64,000 bases of DNA. It comes from Rusavskia elegans. Lineage: Eukaryota; Ascomycota; Lecanoromycetes; Teloschistales; Teloschistaceae. Below, in pieces: positions 24,801-36,248 of the stretch. The notes under the pieces are model-generated. The model was not told the origin of the DNA and did no database searches. It saw only the letters and a list, made by a program, of their open reading frames with translations. Numbering within the stretch: position 1 is the first letter of the stretch; every line of letters begins with the position of its first letter. The stretch covers positions 1 through 64,000 of the forward strand of contig SAUG01000107.1 in NCBI GenBank assembly GCA_011316305.1. Direction: 5' to 3'. Both the position numbers and the translations under genes were made by a program.

Positions 24801-27800
24801 TGCTGTGTAAGATTGATTGACATACTGTTTCTCCGCAGCACCGTGAGGCTTTCGGAACTCCAAAAAGTATCGAATGGTAATTCGGAGCCAGAGCCGGAGC
24901 TTAAACCTTTCTTGCCAGCCCAACTCTCTCGCCACTTGGCCCACTTGTTTGCGCTTTCGCCTTGCCAGCCAAATAGGAGCCAAGAATCGAACTTAACAAG
25001 CTTTGACATGTGCTCTAGCACGACTTCGACGTCTGCATCCTGGCAACACAAGTCTGGCGCGACTATAATATCATACGCTTCAGCTTCGAATCCTTGCTCC
25101 ACAGGATCACTTTTGATATCTAGAAGACCAAACGTTACGTGCGAGTAGCGTGCGAGCAGGGCACGCATAGACTCGAGGTTGGAGCTGGATGTGCTAGTGT
25201 AGTGGTAAGAGAGGAGTCCTATATCCAACCGCTTCGTGAGGCCATCGAATGATGGGTTTCGTGTATTTTCCGTGCTACCAGCACCAATCTCCAGCACTCT
25301 TATCCCGGGAATCTTGTAAGCCAGCACATCTAAGTAGTCCTCGAAGCTGGACTCCGCATCTCTGAGGCCAGCCAATCCCTGCCCAGCTTGGAAGATGTCC
25401 AGATCAGGCTTGTACTCGACATGGAAGCAATCCGGCCACACTTGGTCCACGTTATCCTCGTCATTCGTAGCGCTCCCGGCAATGACCGTAAGTTTCAACC
25501 CTTTGACCTGTGCTAAGACGCGAGTTTGAGCATTGTCCATACACGTGTAATCGAATTCCGCGCCACGTAGATTTTGAGCAGTCATTCGGGCACAAGCTTT
25601 GATACTAGAGGCCCCGGGATAACTTAGCCCATCCCGGCTGATTTTCAGATACCCGAGCGAGTTGGGTACCATTGTCTGGATACTCCTGTGACCACCTTCG
25701 GTCAGAACACCGACCGACATCTGGAGAATTGCATCCAGGGTGGTGGGGTGTACAATATGTGATTGCGGGTACTCTGACTCGGGCCACTGAAATATTTGGA
25801 TGTCTCCTTTTGCTTGCTGGTTCTTGCTCAAGGCTGCATTGTAGATTCGCTTGAATGAGGGACCTATCTGGTATCCGCTTTGGGAGAGGTTCTGGTAGAA
25901 AAGATCTCTATCCATTGGCTCTTGACAATACCTGGTCATGTTGGCCTGAGTCTTACGACACGCTTCTAGCTCCTCCGAGGCCTCCCTACCTCTATCAACC
26001 TCCCCCTGACTCATGCCGTACTGTACACGCACAAAGCCTCGGCAGGATTCATGCCACTGATGCGTATCGTAGGCGCACAGCCTGAATTCGGACCACTGAC
26101 TGACAGGGTACGACAACCTTTTCGAAAGACGTAAGGAAAATTGGGTTTCAAGGCCTGCGGCATCCTCCGGAATATTCAGTGGCTCCAAGAATTGAACATC
26201 CTTCAATTCAATTCCCTGAACCTTTTGAGACTGGTCGGCCATCTGGTAAGCTGCTTCAATTGCCATTACGAGTATACCGGCCCCTGGGTAGATTCTGGCG
26301 CCATTGATTACATGATCTTCCATCCATGGCATTTCACCAACTCGGAGACGGTTGCGCCATCTTGGCTCTAAGGGATTCCAATCCGGGACAGGTTTACCTA
26401 AGAGATCTAATTTACCCTTTGACTGGGTTCGGAAGTTGTTGCTGAGCCGGGTTTCGTACCAATAAGATTTGGAATGGTCGAACTGGTATTCTGGTAGATT
26501 AGGCAACACCATCAAATCCTGGAGGCGAGTGTCCTTTGGCAGACAGACCTTCACCAGGTCAATCGGGTATCCAAGGCATTTCAACTCGCCTACTGCTTCC
26601 ATCGTCGACTTTAAAGCGGACGATCCTCGTCTTAGGATAGATATATAGCCAATACTGCCCGATCGACGCTTGTCGGTAAGTATATCCCGGACTGGTCCTT
26701 GCAGCGCAGCATGAGGTCCGACCTCCACTAGCTGATGGAGGTTCAATCTATCTCTGTGGCTCAAATCCAGCTTTTTCCGATCTTTGGTTGATCCTTCATT
26801 TATCAAGTGGCCCAACGCTTCAGAGAACTTCACAGGAGATACCATATTCGCCACCCAGTACTCAGGTGACTGCAGGTCGGCTGCTTTCACCCTGTTTCCG
26901 GTCACAGTTGATACCATGGTTTTGCCGCTTGAGATGGTGGCGCCTTTCTCAATGTCCTGGATCATGAGAAGATAATCCTCCCTGACTTGTTGCATTTGTG
27001 GTGAGTGATAAGCGACATCTACCTTGAGCTTCCGAGCGAAGGTTCCCCTTTCGTCCATCATAACACGCAGGGCATTGATTTGTACAACAGAACCTGACAG
27101 AGTAACGTTTCTCGCACTGTTGATACATGCAACTGTCAGATTGCAAACGCCGAATCGGGTGGCAACAGCATCAATGTGAGGCTGCACGTCCGCGTGCGAC
27201 AGGCCAACCGCAACCATACCCCCCCGCGTTGACAAGTCTTTCGCAAGACGAGCGGACACGACTCCTCGGAAATAGGCAACCTTCATCGCGGCTTTCGCCG
27301 AGATTGAGCCATGGCTGTAGGCAGCCGCGATCTCTCCAGAAGAATGTCCAACGACGACGGTAGGCTGAATTCCAAAGTCATCCAGCAAGTCGATCAAAGC
27401 GAGCTGTACCGCGGTACATATTGGCTGGCTGTAATCTGGGTAGTGCAAGTTTGTTTGTTCGGCCTGTTTGCACAATTCCTTTTCCAAACGCCAAGGGCAG
27501 CCATACTCCTGGAGATACAGCTCAGCGTTTCGCAAGCTCTTTGCAAAGACCGGGAACACGACAAGCTCGCGGCCCATACTGGGCCACTGAGCGCCTTGCC
27601 CGGTGAAAACAAAGCCTAGAGCAGGTTTTGAGGTAGCAATTTGTGCTGGCGACACAACGGCGTCAAGCCTTTGTAAATCTTTCATGGACTCTATGACCGC
27701 GAACGATCTTTGAGCTAAAGCGGTGCGCCTACCATCGAGCGTATAGACAAGATGATTGAGGTAGTCCTCAAATCGCCCTCCCGAAATCGTAACCCCTGTG

Positions 27801-29630
27801 AAGTATGATTTGTACGCCGAAATCTGTCGTTTCATGCCTAACTCGTCCCGTGATGAAAAGAGTAGTATTCTGGGTATCTGTACCAGCTGTTCTTTGCTAT
27901 GCGTGTTGAAAGTTGCTGGTGAAACGCTTGGCTTCGAGGCGACCAAGATCTCTGGCTTCCGAATTGTTGTGTGATTACCCATCAGTCGACGCCCTTCGAG
28001 GTAATGTAAAGTGTCGTCTAATATCGCATGCTAAAGGGACTACTTAACAAAACAACAAGGAGGCAACTGGTAGCAGACTTACAGCATTCGTTCCCGCATA
28101 ACCAAAAGAATTAACTGACGCTCGGCGGAGACCTTCACAAGGCCACTGAATCGCCCCCAAAGGGAACTGTATCGTCGGTAAGTCACGCCACGTCAGAGCA
28201 GAGAACGTGCAAACATTACATTGATCTTCAAAAACTCGGCATCAATCTTTGGGTTCACTTGTTCGAAGTGAATGTTTGGTGGAATGACTCCTTTTTCAAG
28301 GACCAGGATCGTTTTGATAACCGAGGCGATCCCACTACAGCCTTCGAGGTGACCGAGGTTACTCTTGACCGCACCAATCCAAAGAGGGTCCTTTGTCGTT
28401 CGTGCCTTGGAAAAAGCAGAACCAATTGCATTTGCCTCTGCTGGGTCCCCAATGGGGGTCCCCGTGCCATGTGCCTCGAAGTATCTTGTCGGCAACATAC
28501 TTAAGCCTGCGCTGGTATACGTTTCTTCGATCAGTGTTTTCTGTGATGCGAAGCTTGGCTGTGTGATGCCTGGAGTGTTGCCATCCTGGTTACAGCGCGT
28601 ATTACGAATGACCGCTCTGATTGTATTCTGATCTCGCAAAGCGTCCGACAGACGTTTCAGTACGAGGATGCCGATGCCTTCTCCCCTACCATATCCCGTA
28701 CCTCGATGATCAAAACTGTAGCATTCGCCGTCTGCGGACAGCATGTTCATGTTCGACAGACTATACATGTAGTCTGGCGAGAAGATCAGATTGCTACCGC
28801 CAACAATACTCTGTCAGAGATTAGGAGAGACATCAAATAGTTCCAGAAAGCTATGTTGCCCGAGCTTACCATGTTGACGTCGCCATTACGAAGATCTTTA
28901 CATCCCAAATCCAATGCTACAAGACTACTCGAGCATGCTGTATCGATATTCGCGCTATTCCCTTTGAAGTTGTAGAACCAGCTGATACGGTTGGCATTCA
29001 GACAAGGTTGTACCCCCAAAGCAGTGGTTGTACCACATTCTTCGGAGTCTTTGAAGCTGAGAAGCTGCCAGTCATTGGTGAAGGCGCCAGTGTACACGGA
29101 AGTCTTTGAGCCTGTGCTTTGGCTAGACGGTATGCCAGCTATTGATTTTTCCCAAATTAGTTCTTTTCGGTCATATGGTGGCTTGCGGCTCTTACCATTT
29201 TCGAGAGCCTTGTACGTGTATTCCAAAAGCTTGCGCTGCTGAGGATCCATAAGCATCGCGTCTGTCGAAGAGACGGAGAAGAAAGGTGCATCAAAGGCAG
29301 CAATGTCTTGCTGCAGAAAATGCGCTTTTCTTATTGGTACCTGCACGAGGTCGAATTGGTGTCTCGATTGGGTCGAGGAATTCTCACATTACTTACCTGT
29401 CCTTTCCTGTTTTGGTCTGGATGATACATGCCAGAAATGTCCATTCGGCTTTTGGGGAATTCGGTAGTGGTACCACGCCCAGTCATGAGAAGCTCCCAGA
29501 ACGCGTCCGATGATGTAGCCTCTCCAGGAAACCCGAAGGAAAGACCTACAACCGCCACGGGCTCAACCAAGTTTCTGTCTACGAACCCCTGTTGGCCGTA
29601 ATCCCTTCCTTCGGAGGTACCGTTTGCCAT
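21886..29630 (-). CDS. Highly reducing polyketide synthase (KS-AT-DH-psiMT-ER-KR-ACP)
   Basis: Eight exons (29630-29397, 29340-29196, 29138-28870, 28810-28220, 28166-28083, 28030-23198, 23130-22810, 22749-21886) give 2446 aa; each junction preserves phase and family motifs. KS: DTACSSS (Cys195), EAHGTGT, KSNLGHLEG. AT: GHSSGE (Ser671). DH: DHVINGARIYPGAG (His about 1015) and HPTTLDA (Asp about 1208). ER: GLECAGTV and HAGAGGTGQA. KR: GGLGGLGRS, with Ser, Tyr and Asn in LLSSASGL and ANYNAGN. ACP: YGIDSLLAV. The methyltransferase region keeps LEIGAG but is short and degenerate, so it is probably inactive. No thioesterase domain is present, so release must be in trans. It should make a reduced, non-C-methylated linear polyketide. 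The KS intron at 29139-29195 is a multiple of three and can be mistaken for coding. Confidence 0.93.
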
Positions 29631-30499
29631 TGGCAGCGCTTCGTTTATCCTAGAGCTAAGTCCGGTAAATGTACAGTGCTCGTAACGTGCCTCTCAGCTG
29701 AAAGACCGTTGCCAACTGGACGATGTAGCGCTCTTCTACCTCGGGACTAACCAATAGTATTCTCCGAGGGGCAAATAAGGGTGCAAGGCCAGTTTCTATA
29801 TCTAGTAAGCTTGACGTCAGAGAGTGAGCCTGGAGACAGACGAAGCAGAGGCAGCAAACATTTCAGAGAGCATTGTTCATATAACTTGAATGACAGGATA
29901 TGTGGAAGAAGGATAACGCTATATGATAGGCGCGGGAAAGCGCCGAGGCACAAAGGATCAACGTGCCACATATGCGCACCTATTCGTCCCTATCCCACGT
30001 ACAAGGACACCGAAGTGTGCATTGCGAGGATTTATGGTTCAAGGCAACACGAAGAGGATCCGGTGTAACATAGGGTATTGGAAAGACGGTCTTCCGACAA
30101 CCAATCGCAAGCGTCCAGTCAGGAACCTGTCATACTGTACCTACACGTCATCACTTGTAAGGTTCCCAAGGCGATGGCATGCGAAGCCCAGATTTTCCAA
30201 CCCGGAAGCATGGATACCCGTCTTGCCTGATTTCCTGTTTTGGGGCTGAAAAACACCTGCCAGTGTAACTGTGACCCTGTCAGTGGGTCAAGGCATACGC
30301 TGCAGCTAGAGCACTCAGCATGCGTTTGACGCAACAAATATGCCCAGTCAAATCCCGAGACCCGATTGTACCTTAGTGCCATGCACATCATCGTGGAGAC
30401 GCCGAGACGGTGAGCCCTCCTCATTTATTGAGCCATTTCCATCAGTACATCCTCTGCGTTGATCTTGATGGGTAACTGACCGGGTCAACGAATTTCGTC
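29631..30499. promoter_or_regulatory. Divergent promoter region between PKS and FSH hydrolase
   Basis: 869 bp without a supportable gene separate the start codons of two divergently transcribed genes. A shared promoter fits co-regulation of PKS and hydrolase. I could not identify a specific transcription factor site with confidence, and no pathway regulator gene is present in the window. Confidence 0.5.
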
Positions 30500-31298
30500 A
30501 TGCATTTTCTCTGTCTCCATGGAATCGGCACAAATGGCCAAGTGCTCGAAACCAACTTTGGTCCGTTTTCTCCCCCCAATAATCCATGGTCCTGCGACTG
30601 GGCGTTGGTGTTAACCAAGATCACGCAGCCCCTATACAGTATGAATTAGACCAAAGCCATACATTTGAATTCCCGGAAGGCTGTATGATCACTCCAATCT
30701 CAGCGGGTACGTCTTTCTGATGACTTGTCCACGCTACAGGCACGCGTCATCCAGAGCTCAACGAGTGGTAGATATAAAAGCATACTATCCAGCAGAAGAC
30801 GAATATTTCCAATATTACGACTCCAAATCCGCCCCAAGTCTAACCCTCGCTCTGGCACAACTCGAGAGCTACATCCAGACAGAAGGCCCGTTCGATGGTG
30901 TCCTCGGCTTCTCGCAAGGTGCCTCTCTTGCTGCAGCTTACCTAGTTCGCCTAAGCCGAGACTTCCCATCCAGGCCTTTACCATTCAGATGTGCAATATT
31001 CTTTTGTGGCGGGCCCCCTTTCGACCCACAAGCGCTCGAACAGATTGAGATGAGACTCATTGATGCAAAGGAGACAGGACCGATCCTTCGACTACCTACA
31101 GCGAATATCTGGGCCCGAAATGATGAGATTTGGCCAGGGGGCGGCGAGAAATTGAGCGACCTATGCGAGGATACAGACAAGAATGTGTACGTACACGAAG
31201 AAGGACACAGTATCCCCGGTCCGAGAGCAAAGGGGGCTGTGCAGGGTTGTGTAAGAGCGATTCGGAGGACGATCGATCGGGCTGAGATGATGCAATAG
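30500..31298 (+). CDS. FSH1-family serine hydrolase, likely PKS-releasing thioesterase
   Basis: Three exons (30500-30560, 30620-30706, 30757-31298) give 229 aa. The N-terminus MHFLCLHGIGTN is the classic FSH1 (PF03959) start. The alpha/beta-hydrolase triad is visible: Ser102 in GFSQGA, Asp172 in ARNDEIW, His200 in EEGHSIPG. The first donor (GTCCGT) is unusual, so the first junction is tentative. LovG, which releases the LovB product in lovastatin biosynthesis, belongs to this family. Here the gene lies divergent to an HR-PKS that has no release domain, so hydrolytic release of the polyketide is the likely role. That is inference from context. Confidence 0.82.
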
Positions 31299-31331
31299 CG
31301 GCCACGGCCGCATTGAGCTTAGAGTCCATCT

Positions 31332-31874
31332 TCATAGATGACCTTTTGCTCTCCGCCTCATGTACAGGCTTTTGCCTTCTGCGAACACTCTTCCATGGCC
31401 GTCACGGATCTCCCCGTTCAGCCACGTCCTTCTTCCTTCGGGCTCTTTGCCAATGCGAGCGGTGCACAAAACGACGGTTGGCGTTCTCAGCGGATGCTTG
31501 AACGAGACTCCCAACTCAGCTGTGATGAGCTCGTCTCGGTCCAAGAAATGGGCCATCAACTGTCCGAAGGTCTCATCGAACATCAAGGTAATGATGGAGC
31601 CGTGACAGACTCCGGCGATGCCGTTCACACCAGAGCCGAGGGAGAAGAGCATGTAGACCGAACTACCGAGTATTTGAGAGCCGGGAGAGGATCTCACAAA
31701 GCTCTTGCAGGCCCTGATTGTACTTGAGTTGTTAAGGGAGATTGCCAACAGGCTATTCTCGCCGGCTTGGCCATTCGGAACGCGGGAGAAAGTCTGGACA
31801 GGTTGGAGGCAGGGGTCGGCGGCAAGGTCATTGCACCATGGCAAGTTGAAATCGCCTTGGAGCTCTTCCGGCAT
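31332..31874 (-). CDS. Hotdog-fold thioesterase (PaaI/4HBT-like)
   Basis: A single exon of 180 aa. The central CHGSIITLMFDETFG matches the HGG...DE helix motif of 4HBT/PaaI acyl-CoA thioesterases, followed by a strand-rich half (ELGVSFKHPLRTP, LCTARIGKE) typical of the hotdog fold. It converges on the FSH hydrolase with only 33 bp between stop codons. In fungal clusters such enzymes cleave acyl-CoA or acyl-carrier thioesters, so it may edit or release the PKS product or supply a starter. Substrate is unknown. Confidence 0.78.
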   Translation of the reverse strand: MPEELQGDFNLPWCNDLAADPCLQPVQTFSRVPNGQAGENSLLAISLNNSSTIRACKSFVRSSPGSQILGSSVYMLFSLGSGVNGIAGVCHGSIITLMFDETFGQLMAHFLDRDELITAELGVSFKHPLRTPTVVLCTARIGKEPEGRRTWLNGEIRDGHGRVFAEGKSLYMRRRAKGHL

Positions 31875-32608
31875 GGTGGGAGTGGGGTTGAAAGACTCTG
31901 CTGTCGACCTGAGGTTTCTGGAGTGCGGAAGAAGTTATGGGTTGGTTATTGTATCGTTGCCTAGAGTAGGATTAAGATCCACGACTTGATCCACCTGACT
32001 GAAACGGGCGGCTCCCCCCCGTCTCCGGGCCGACGCTAGGCAAATATGCCCGTAGCCCCGTACGTGCTTGCATGAATGGTGGCGCTTATCAGGTGGCTAA
32101 GAGCCAATGAATTCCACTCCTCCCTGAACATGCTGCGTTCAAGCAAGCTCCATCACTGGTCAAGGCAACTACGCCTGGCGTCAATCATCGCCCGATAGGG
32201 ACGTCCCCCGGCCCCCACCAGCAGCGACGGGGTGCATGACGGCAGGGATGCAGACGGATCCGCCACAACAATGCTCTCGATCTGCAATAAACCGACAATC
32301 CCGGAACAGAGTGCAGGCTCAGCCCCAGCGTAAGACATCAAACGCGGAAGCTCTACGGATCCGACATTGGTCCGGAGCCCGACCCGCATGCTGATCAAGG
32401 CAATTCGAGCAAAACGCACCAACCAGCACAGAGAAGGTGGTGCGCATGTCAATCCTCCTGGCCCAACGCACCTCCCCGGCGTAATGGATGATGGATCGGT
32501 CAGGGTCAGCTCAGTTCCTCCCTGATAAATCTGAACCATTACCTGACGGTCAGACGTGTAGGAACACCGTATCGTACCTTGCTTTGGTTTGATTGAAGCC
32601 CAGCTACA
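31875..32608. other. Intergenic region between thioesterase and membrane protein
   Basis: 734 bp between two divergent start codons. A 217-codon minus-strand open frame (32153-32806) runs through it and over the first exon of the next gene, but it has no recognisable family or domain and I treat it as fortuitous. Confidence 0.5.
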
Positions 32609-33691
32609 ATGGCAATGCACGCGCCAGTGAACAGCGCAGGCGCCGGTATTCTTGCTCAATACTATATTCTGCTGTCCATTGCGGCAGGCTTGGTTGGCCT
32701 GAGGTGCTATGGTCGCATACGTTTCCAAACGGGATTGGGCTGGGACGATATCTCCAGCGCTGCCGCCTTGGTATCTCCCTTCACTGGGTCTTGAACTTCT
32801 GCTCACTCGGTCAGATTTTTCTCCTCATTGGCGCCGTGTTAATCACAATCGAGGTTGCAAACGGCCTCGGTATACATGCTTACGACTTGTCCGATCCCGA
32901 AAGCACTGAGCTCGAAATTTTGAAATACAATACCTTCTTTCAGATGGCAAACGTGCTGTGTGCATTGGTCACCAAAATATCCATAAGTCTCTACATCCTC
33001 CGCATCAAGAACAACCGATCATTACGTATACTCCTGTGGGTCCTCATGGTCTTGATGTCCCTGGCAACGGTCGCTGTCATTGCAGTCCTCTCCGTCTCCT
33101 GCATCCCGCTCCAAGCGCTGTGGACCCCATCGCTCCAACCGCACGCGAAGTGCCTCCCTTTGAAAACAGTCTACAATGTGGCCTACGTTCAATCCGGATT
33201 TACCATCGTCATCGACCTCTTCCTGACGTTATCTCCCATTGTAATTTTGTGGAACGTGCGGATAAAGACCGTGAAAAAGATACGAATATGTATCTTGATG
33301 AGTCTCGGCTTGGTGGCCACCATCTCCAACGCGCTGCGGAACGCCTTCCAGTCTGGACTGACATCTAAGGATCCCACGTGTGAGTTTGTTCATGGCCGTC
33401 GCTGCACCAGCGAGTCTCTCTTTTAACATTTTGACAGATGGCACGGTCAAAGTGACAGTGATAGCGATACTTGAGCTCTCGTCAGGGATAATTGCGGCTT
33501 GTATTCCCGCTTGTATGGCTTTCATTCCTTTTCGAAAGAACAAAGAACGTCAATGGTACTCCCTTTCGAAGACCAAACGTACACAAAATACTATGGACGA
33601 CCCCGTACAGAGAGAAAGACATGAGGACACCGAGAGAGTTGGAGAGTTACACGAGCTTCCTAAACACAGGGCCCTTGGTAGCGCCTGGTGA
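32609..33691 (+). CDS. Pth11-like fungal rhodopsin-domain membrane protein
   Basis: Three exons (32609-32770, 32815-33379, 33438-33691) give 326 aa. The 44- and 58-bp introns preserve frame, the second joining DPT to YGTVKVTV. Seven hydrophobic segments are visible, beginning with YYILLSIAAGLVGLRCYGR and GWDD, a hallmark of the fungal rhodopsin/integral membrane family (PF20684). The cytoplasmic tail is short, charged and rich in K, R and E. Relatives include the Pth11 surface receptor, but no CFEM domain is present. It may sense or respond to a ligand near the PKS cluster; it is not recognisable as a transporter. Confidence 0.85.
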
Positions 33692-34153
33692 TCTGAGACT
33701 CTGTATATATGGCAATGTCATATAAAGCCTCCTTGGGTTCTCCCGCCATGCCGGTATGAAAGTGGCCACAAGTAAAGCCGTCTCTAATGGCACATAGATA
33801 GAGGCGGCTTCGAGGGCCTGACTCCTGTTGACTCATTTTATTCACGCCCTTGAAGAGTGTTCTTATAAAATTCGGGTGCTTAAGGCATGTAGACCAGCCC
33901 CGTCTAAGGAGGGTAGTCGAGCCCCAGATCTACAGCACACAGCAAAAAGGCAGCAATTAATGCACGAAATCGGGATGGCTGTTCCTGCGGTTCCCCCCAC
34001 CCTCCGCGCGGCGTTCAGCCGTCAGTATAGATTTCCATTTTCCCCCCACCTTCATCACTTTCCCCACCTACTAATATTGATAAGCTTTTCTGAAGACCTC
34101 CAGACGTCTCCCTTCCTTCCGTCGAGTAATCACCCATCGCCTCAACCTCAAGG
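33692..34153. promoter_or_regulatory. Pyrimidine-rich leader of the oxygenase gene
   Basis: No gene is visible. The last 150 bp before the next ATG are strongly C/T-rich on the coding strand (for example tttccccccaccttcatcac near 34040), a common core-promoter feature of filamentous fungi. Confidence 0.45.
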
Positions 34154-35345
34154 ATGCCTACCAGGGAACATTTCGCCAGATACCCACCCTTCCCCTCCGA
34201 CGTGCCTGTCGTTCAACTTGAGTGCTTATCCTTCACTAAGCTGCTTGCCAATGATGCGGCCGAATGCAAGCGGCTGTTCCAAGCATGTCAAGACATCGGC
34301 TTCTTCCTCATGAATCTGCGCGGGACTGACGAGGGCGAAACGATGCTGAAGCATGCGGAAACGGCATTCACGTTGACCGACCGGATCCATAAGCTTGACC
34401 AAGATGAGCTAAAGAGATATGCGTTCAAGCCTCCCGCGGATCTATTTGGGTACTTGTTGTTTTTATTAAGTTAACGCTGACCTCAATCATACTCTCTGCC
34501 ATCTCTCCATGTACATATCCTCCGCCAAAACCATGGACTGATTCAATTACTACACTAGCTACAAATCCGTCGGCGACATGAAACTCGAAGACGGTTCACC
34601 CGACCGCATGGCCTTCTACAACCTCAGCCAAGACGACATCCTCGGCAACAGCCCTTCCCGGCCAGCGCCTGCCGTTGTCGAAACCCACCGTCCCGAGTTC
34701 CGCGCCTTCTTTCACCACGCCCACCTCATCCTCTCCCGCATCCTCTCCCATCTGGACGCCCCCTTTGGCCTAGAAGACGGGACGCTCATCTCGCTCAGCC
34801 CCCTCGAAAAAGCCTCCGGCACCTCCCTGCGCCTACTAAAAGCTCTCCCCTCCGCCTCCGGTTCAAAAGCGCGGACCGACCTCGTTGGCCACACAGACCT
34901 GGGTTCCATCACCATGCTGTTCAACGTCGTCGGCGGGCTGCAGATCCTTCCACCCTCTGCCCCCGAAATGCCTGCAGACTCCGATTGGCGCTTCGTTCGA
35001 CCGATGCCGGACTGCGCGCTCATCAATCTGGGCGACGCGATGGTGCAGTGGAGTGGTGGTGTAGTTCGCAGTAACATGCACCGAGTTGCAACGGCGCCCG
35101 GGGCGCAGAAGGGTGTTGAGAGGTTAAGTGTTGCTTACCTGCTTCGGCCCGCGTTAGAGACTTCGATGCAGAGGCTGAAAGGGGGGAATATCATTGCTGA
35201 AGATGGAGAGGATGATTTCATTAGTGCGAGGGACTGGGAGAGGATGCGGGCTGCGCAGATTGTGAAGGGGGAGAATAAGCCGGGAAGTATTGGTGGGAAA
35301 AAAGGAGCTATTATGGTAGCGAGGGGAGAGGTGACAGCTAGTTGA
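34154..35345 (+). CDS. 2-oxoglutarate/Fe(II)-dependent oxygenase (IPNS-like)
   Basis: Two exons (34154-34449 and 34559-35345) give 360 aa, a usual length. The 109-bp intron has a GTACTT donor and restores Gly-Tyr-Lys at the junction. Iron ligands are His210 and Asp212 in VGHTDLGS and His273 in SNMHRVA; Arg287-Leu-Ser is the 2-oxoglutarate-binding RxS. The N-terminal DIOX_N segment carries VPVVQLE and DIGFFLMNL. Enzymes of this group hydroxylate, desaturate or cyclise secondary metabolites, so it is a plausible tailoring enzyme for the nearby polyketide. It lies about 4.5 kb beyond the PKS start and could also be independent. Confidence 0.9.
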
Positions 35346-36248
35346 GACTGTCTTCTGAGAAATAGATCTGCTAATGTAGTGGAGTACATTGTATTATAGG
35401 AAACCATTTCTCGCTATTCAGTTAAGCTTCTTCGTGTTTTCTAGAGTTTGTTATAATGTAAATCTCCAGAAGACCTCTAATACCCACTAGTATCAAAGCC
35501 ATTGTGGGCCTCGTTTTGGTTGTGGCTTTGAGAATCCTTCACACAACGATGGACAAAGCATGGAATATTAATCGAAACAATTCCCACGGGAGCCTTTCTC
35601 CCAAGCTCTCGACAGGAAGCGTAAAATATTACAACATGATTGATATGGCCACAGCCTTTCTGCGTGAATCAGCGTCATCGAATAATAGCTTATCGAGACT
35701 TCAACCTATCCTTGTGTTGGTTTTAACTAGAGACAGGGTAGTGGATAGCTGAGCCCGTGGAAAACAAGGAAAGGAGAAAGTATCCTTTCCTGTTGTTCTA
35801 GCTGGAGCTGGAAATCCGCTTTCGCAGTTTGCAGAGCTTCTTCCATGTGTTGCTTCTCAGCTTGTAGCTCTTTTGGGTTGTGTGTATAAGCTTCCTTGTC
35901 CTTCTTGCTGTTCTGCAATGACTCGTCACCGCTCAGGCGGTAGTGAAACTGGTAAAGTAACAACGCTACCATCTGCGCGGACGAAGTAAGCAACCAAGAA
36001 TGACAGATCAAGGCACGCAAGAAGCAGGACAGCGTCGGGAACAGCAGCGAATAGGCCCATGTAGTAAAGAGTATCATTCATCGGCCATCTAAGTTTCGTA
36101 CCATACATATGTGAAAGCAGATAGAGTTCCTTACCAGACAGTTCTTCACAAACGGCGCGGCGGCGAACGATCCATGCCAAATGAGAGCATGATAACAAGG
36201 GTTGGAAAGAAGGGTTATCCAATCCTATCACATCATCCTCTGACAACT
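35346..36248. other. Intergenic region with weak minus-strand open frames
   Basis: Two overlapping minus-strand frames (35926-36252 and 35727-36077) can be read, one with a glutamine/glutamate-rich coiled-coil-like stretch (KELQAEKQHMEEALQTAK). They are in different frames, no splice pair joins them cleanly, and no family is recognised. The first starts with an ATGA overlap at the lipase stop, which has no meaning for a eukaryotic gene. They may be the remnant of a small gene. Confidence 0.35.

Noticed and set aside
23599..27900. Many plus-strand open frames inside the PKS
   Set aside because: They are antisense shadows of the GC-balanced PKS coding sequence with no independent domain content.
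32153..32806. 217-codon minus-strand frame
   Set aside because: It overlaps the first exon of the well-supported membrane protein and shows no family, domain or splice logic.
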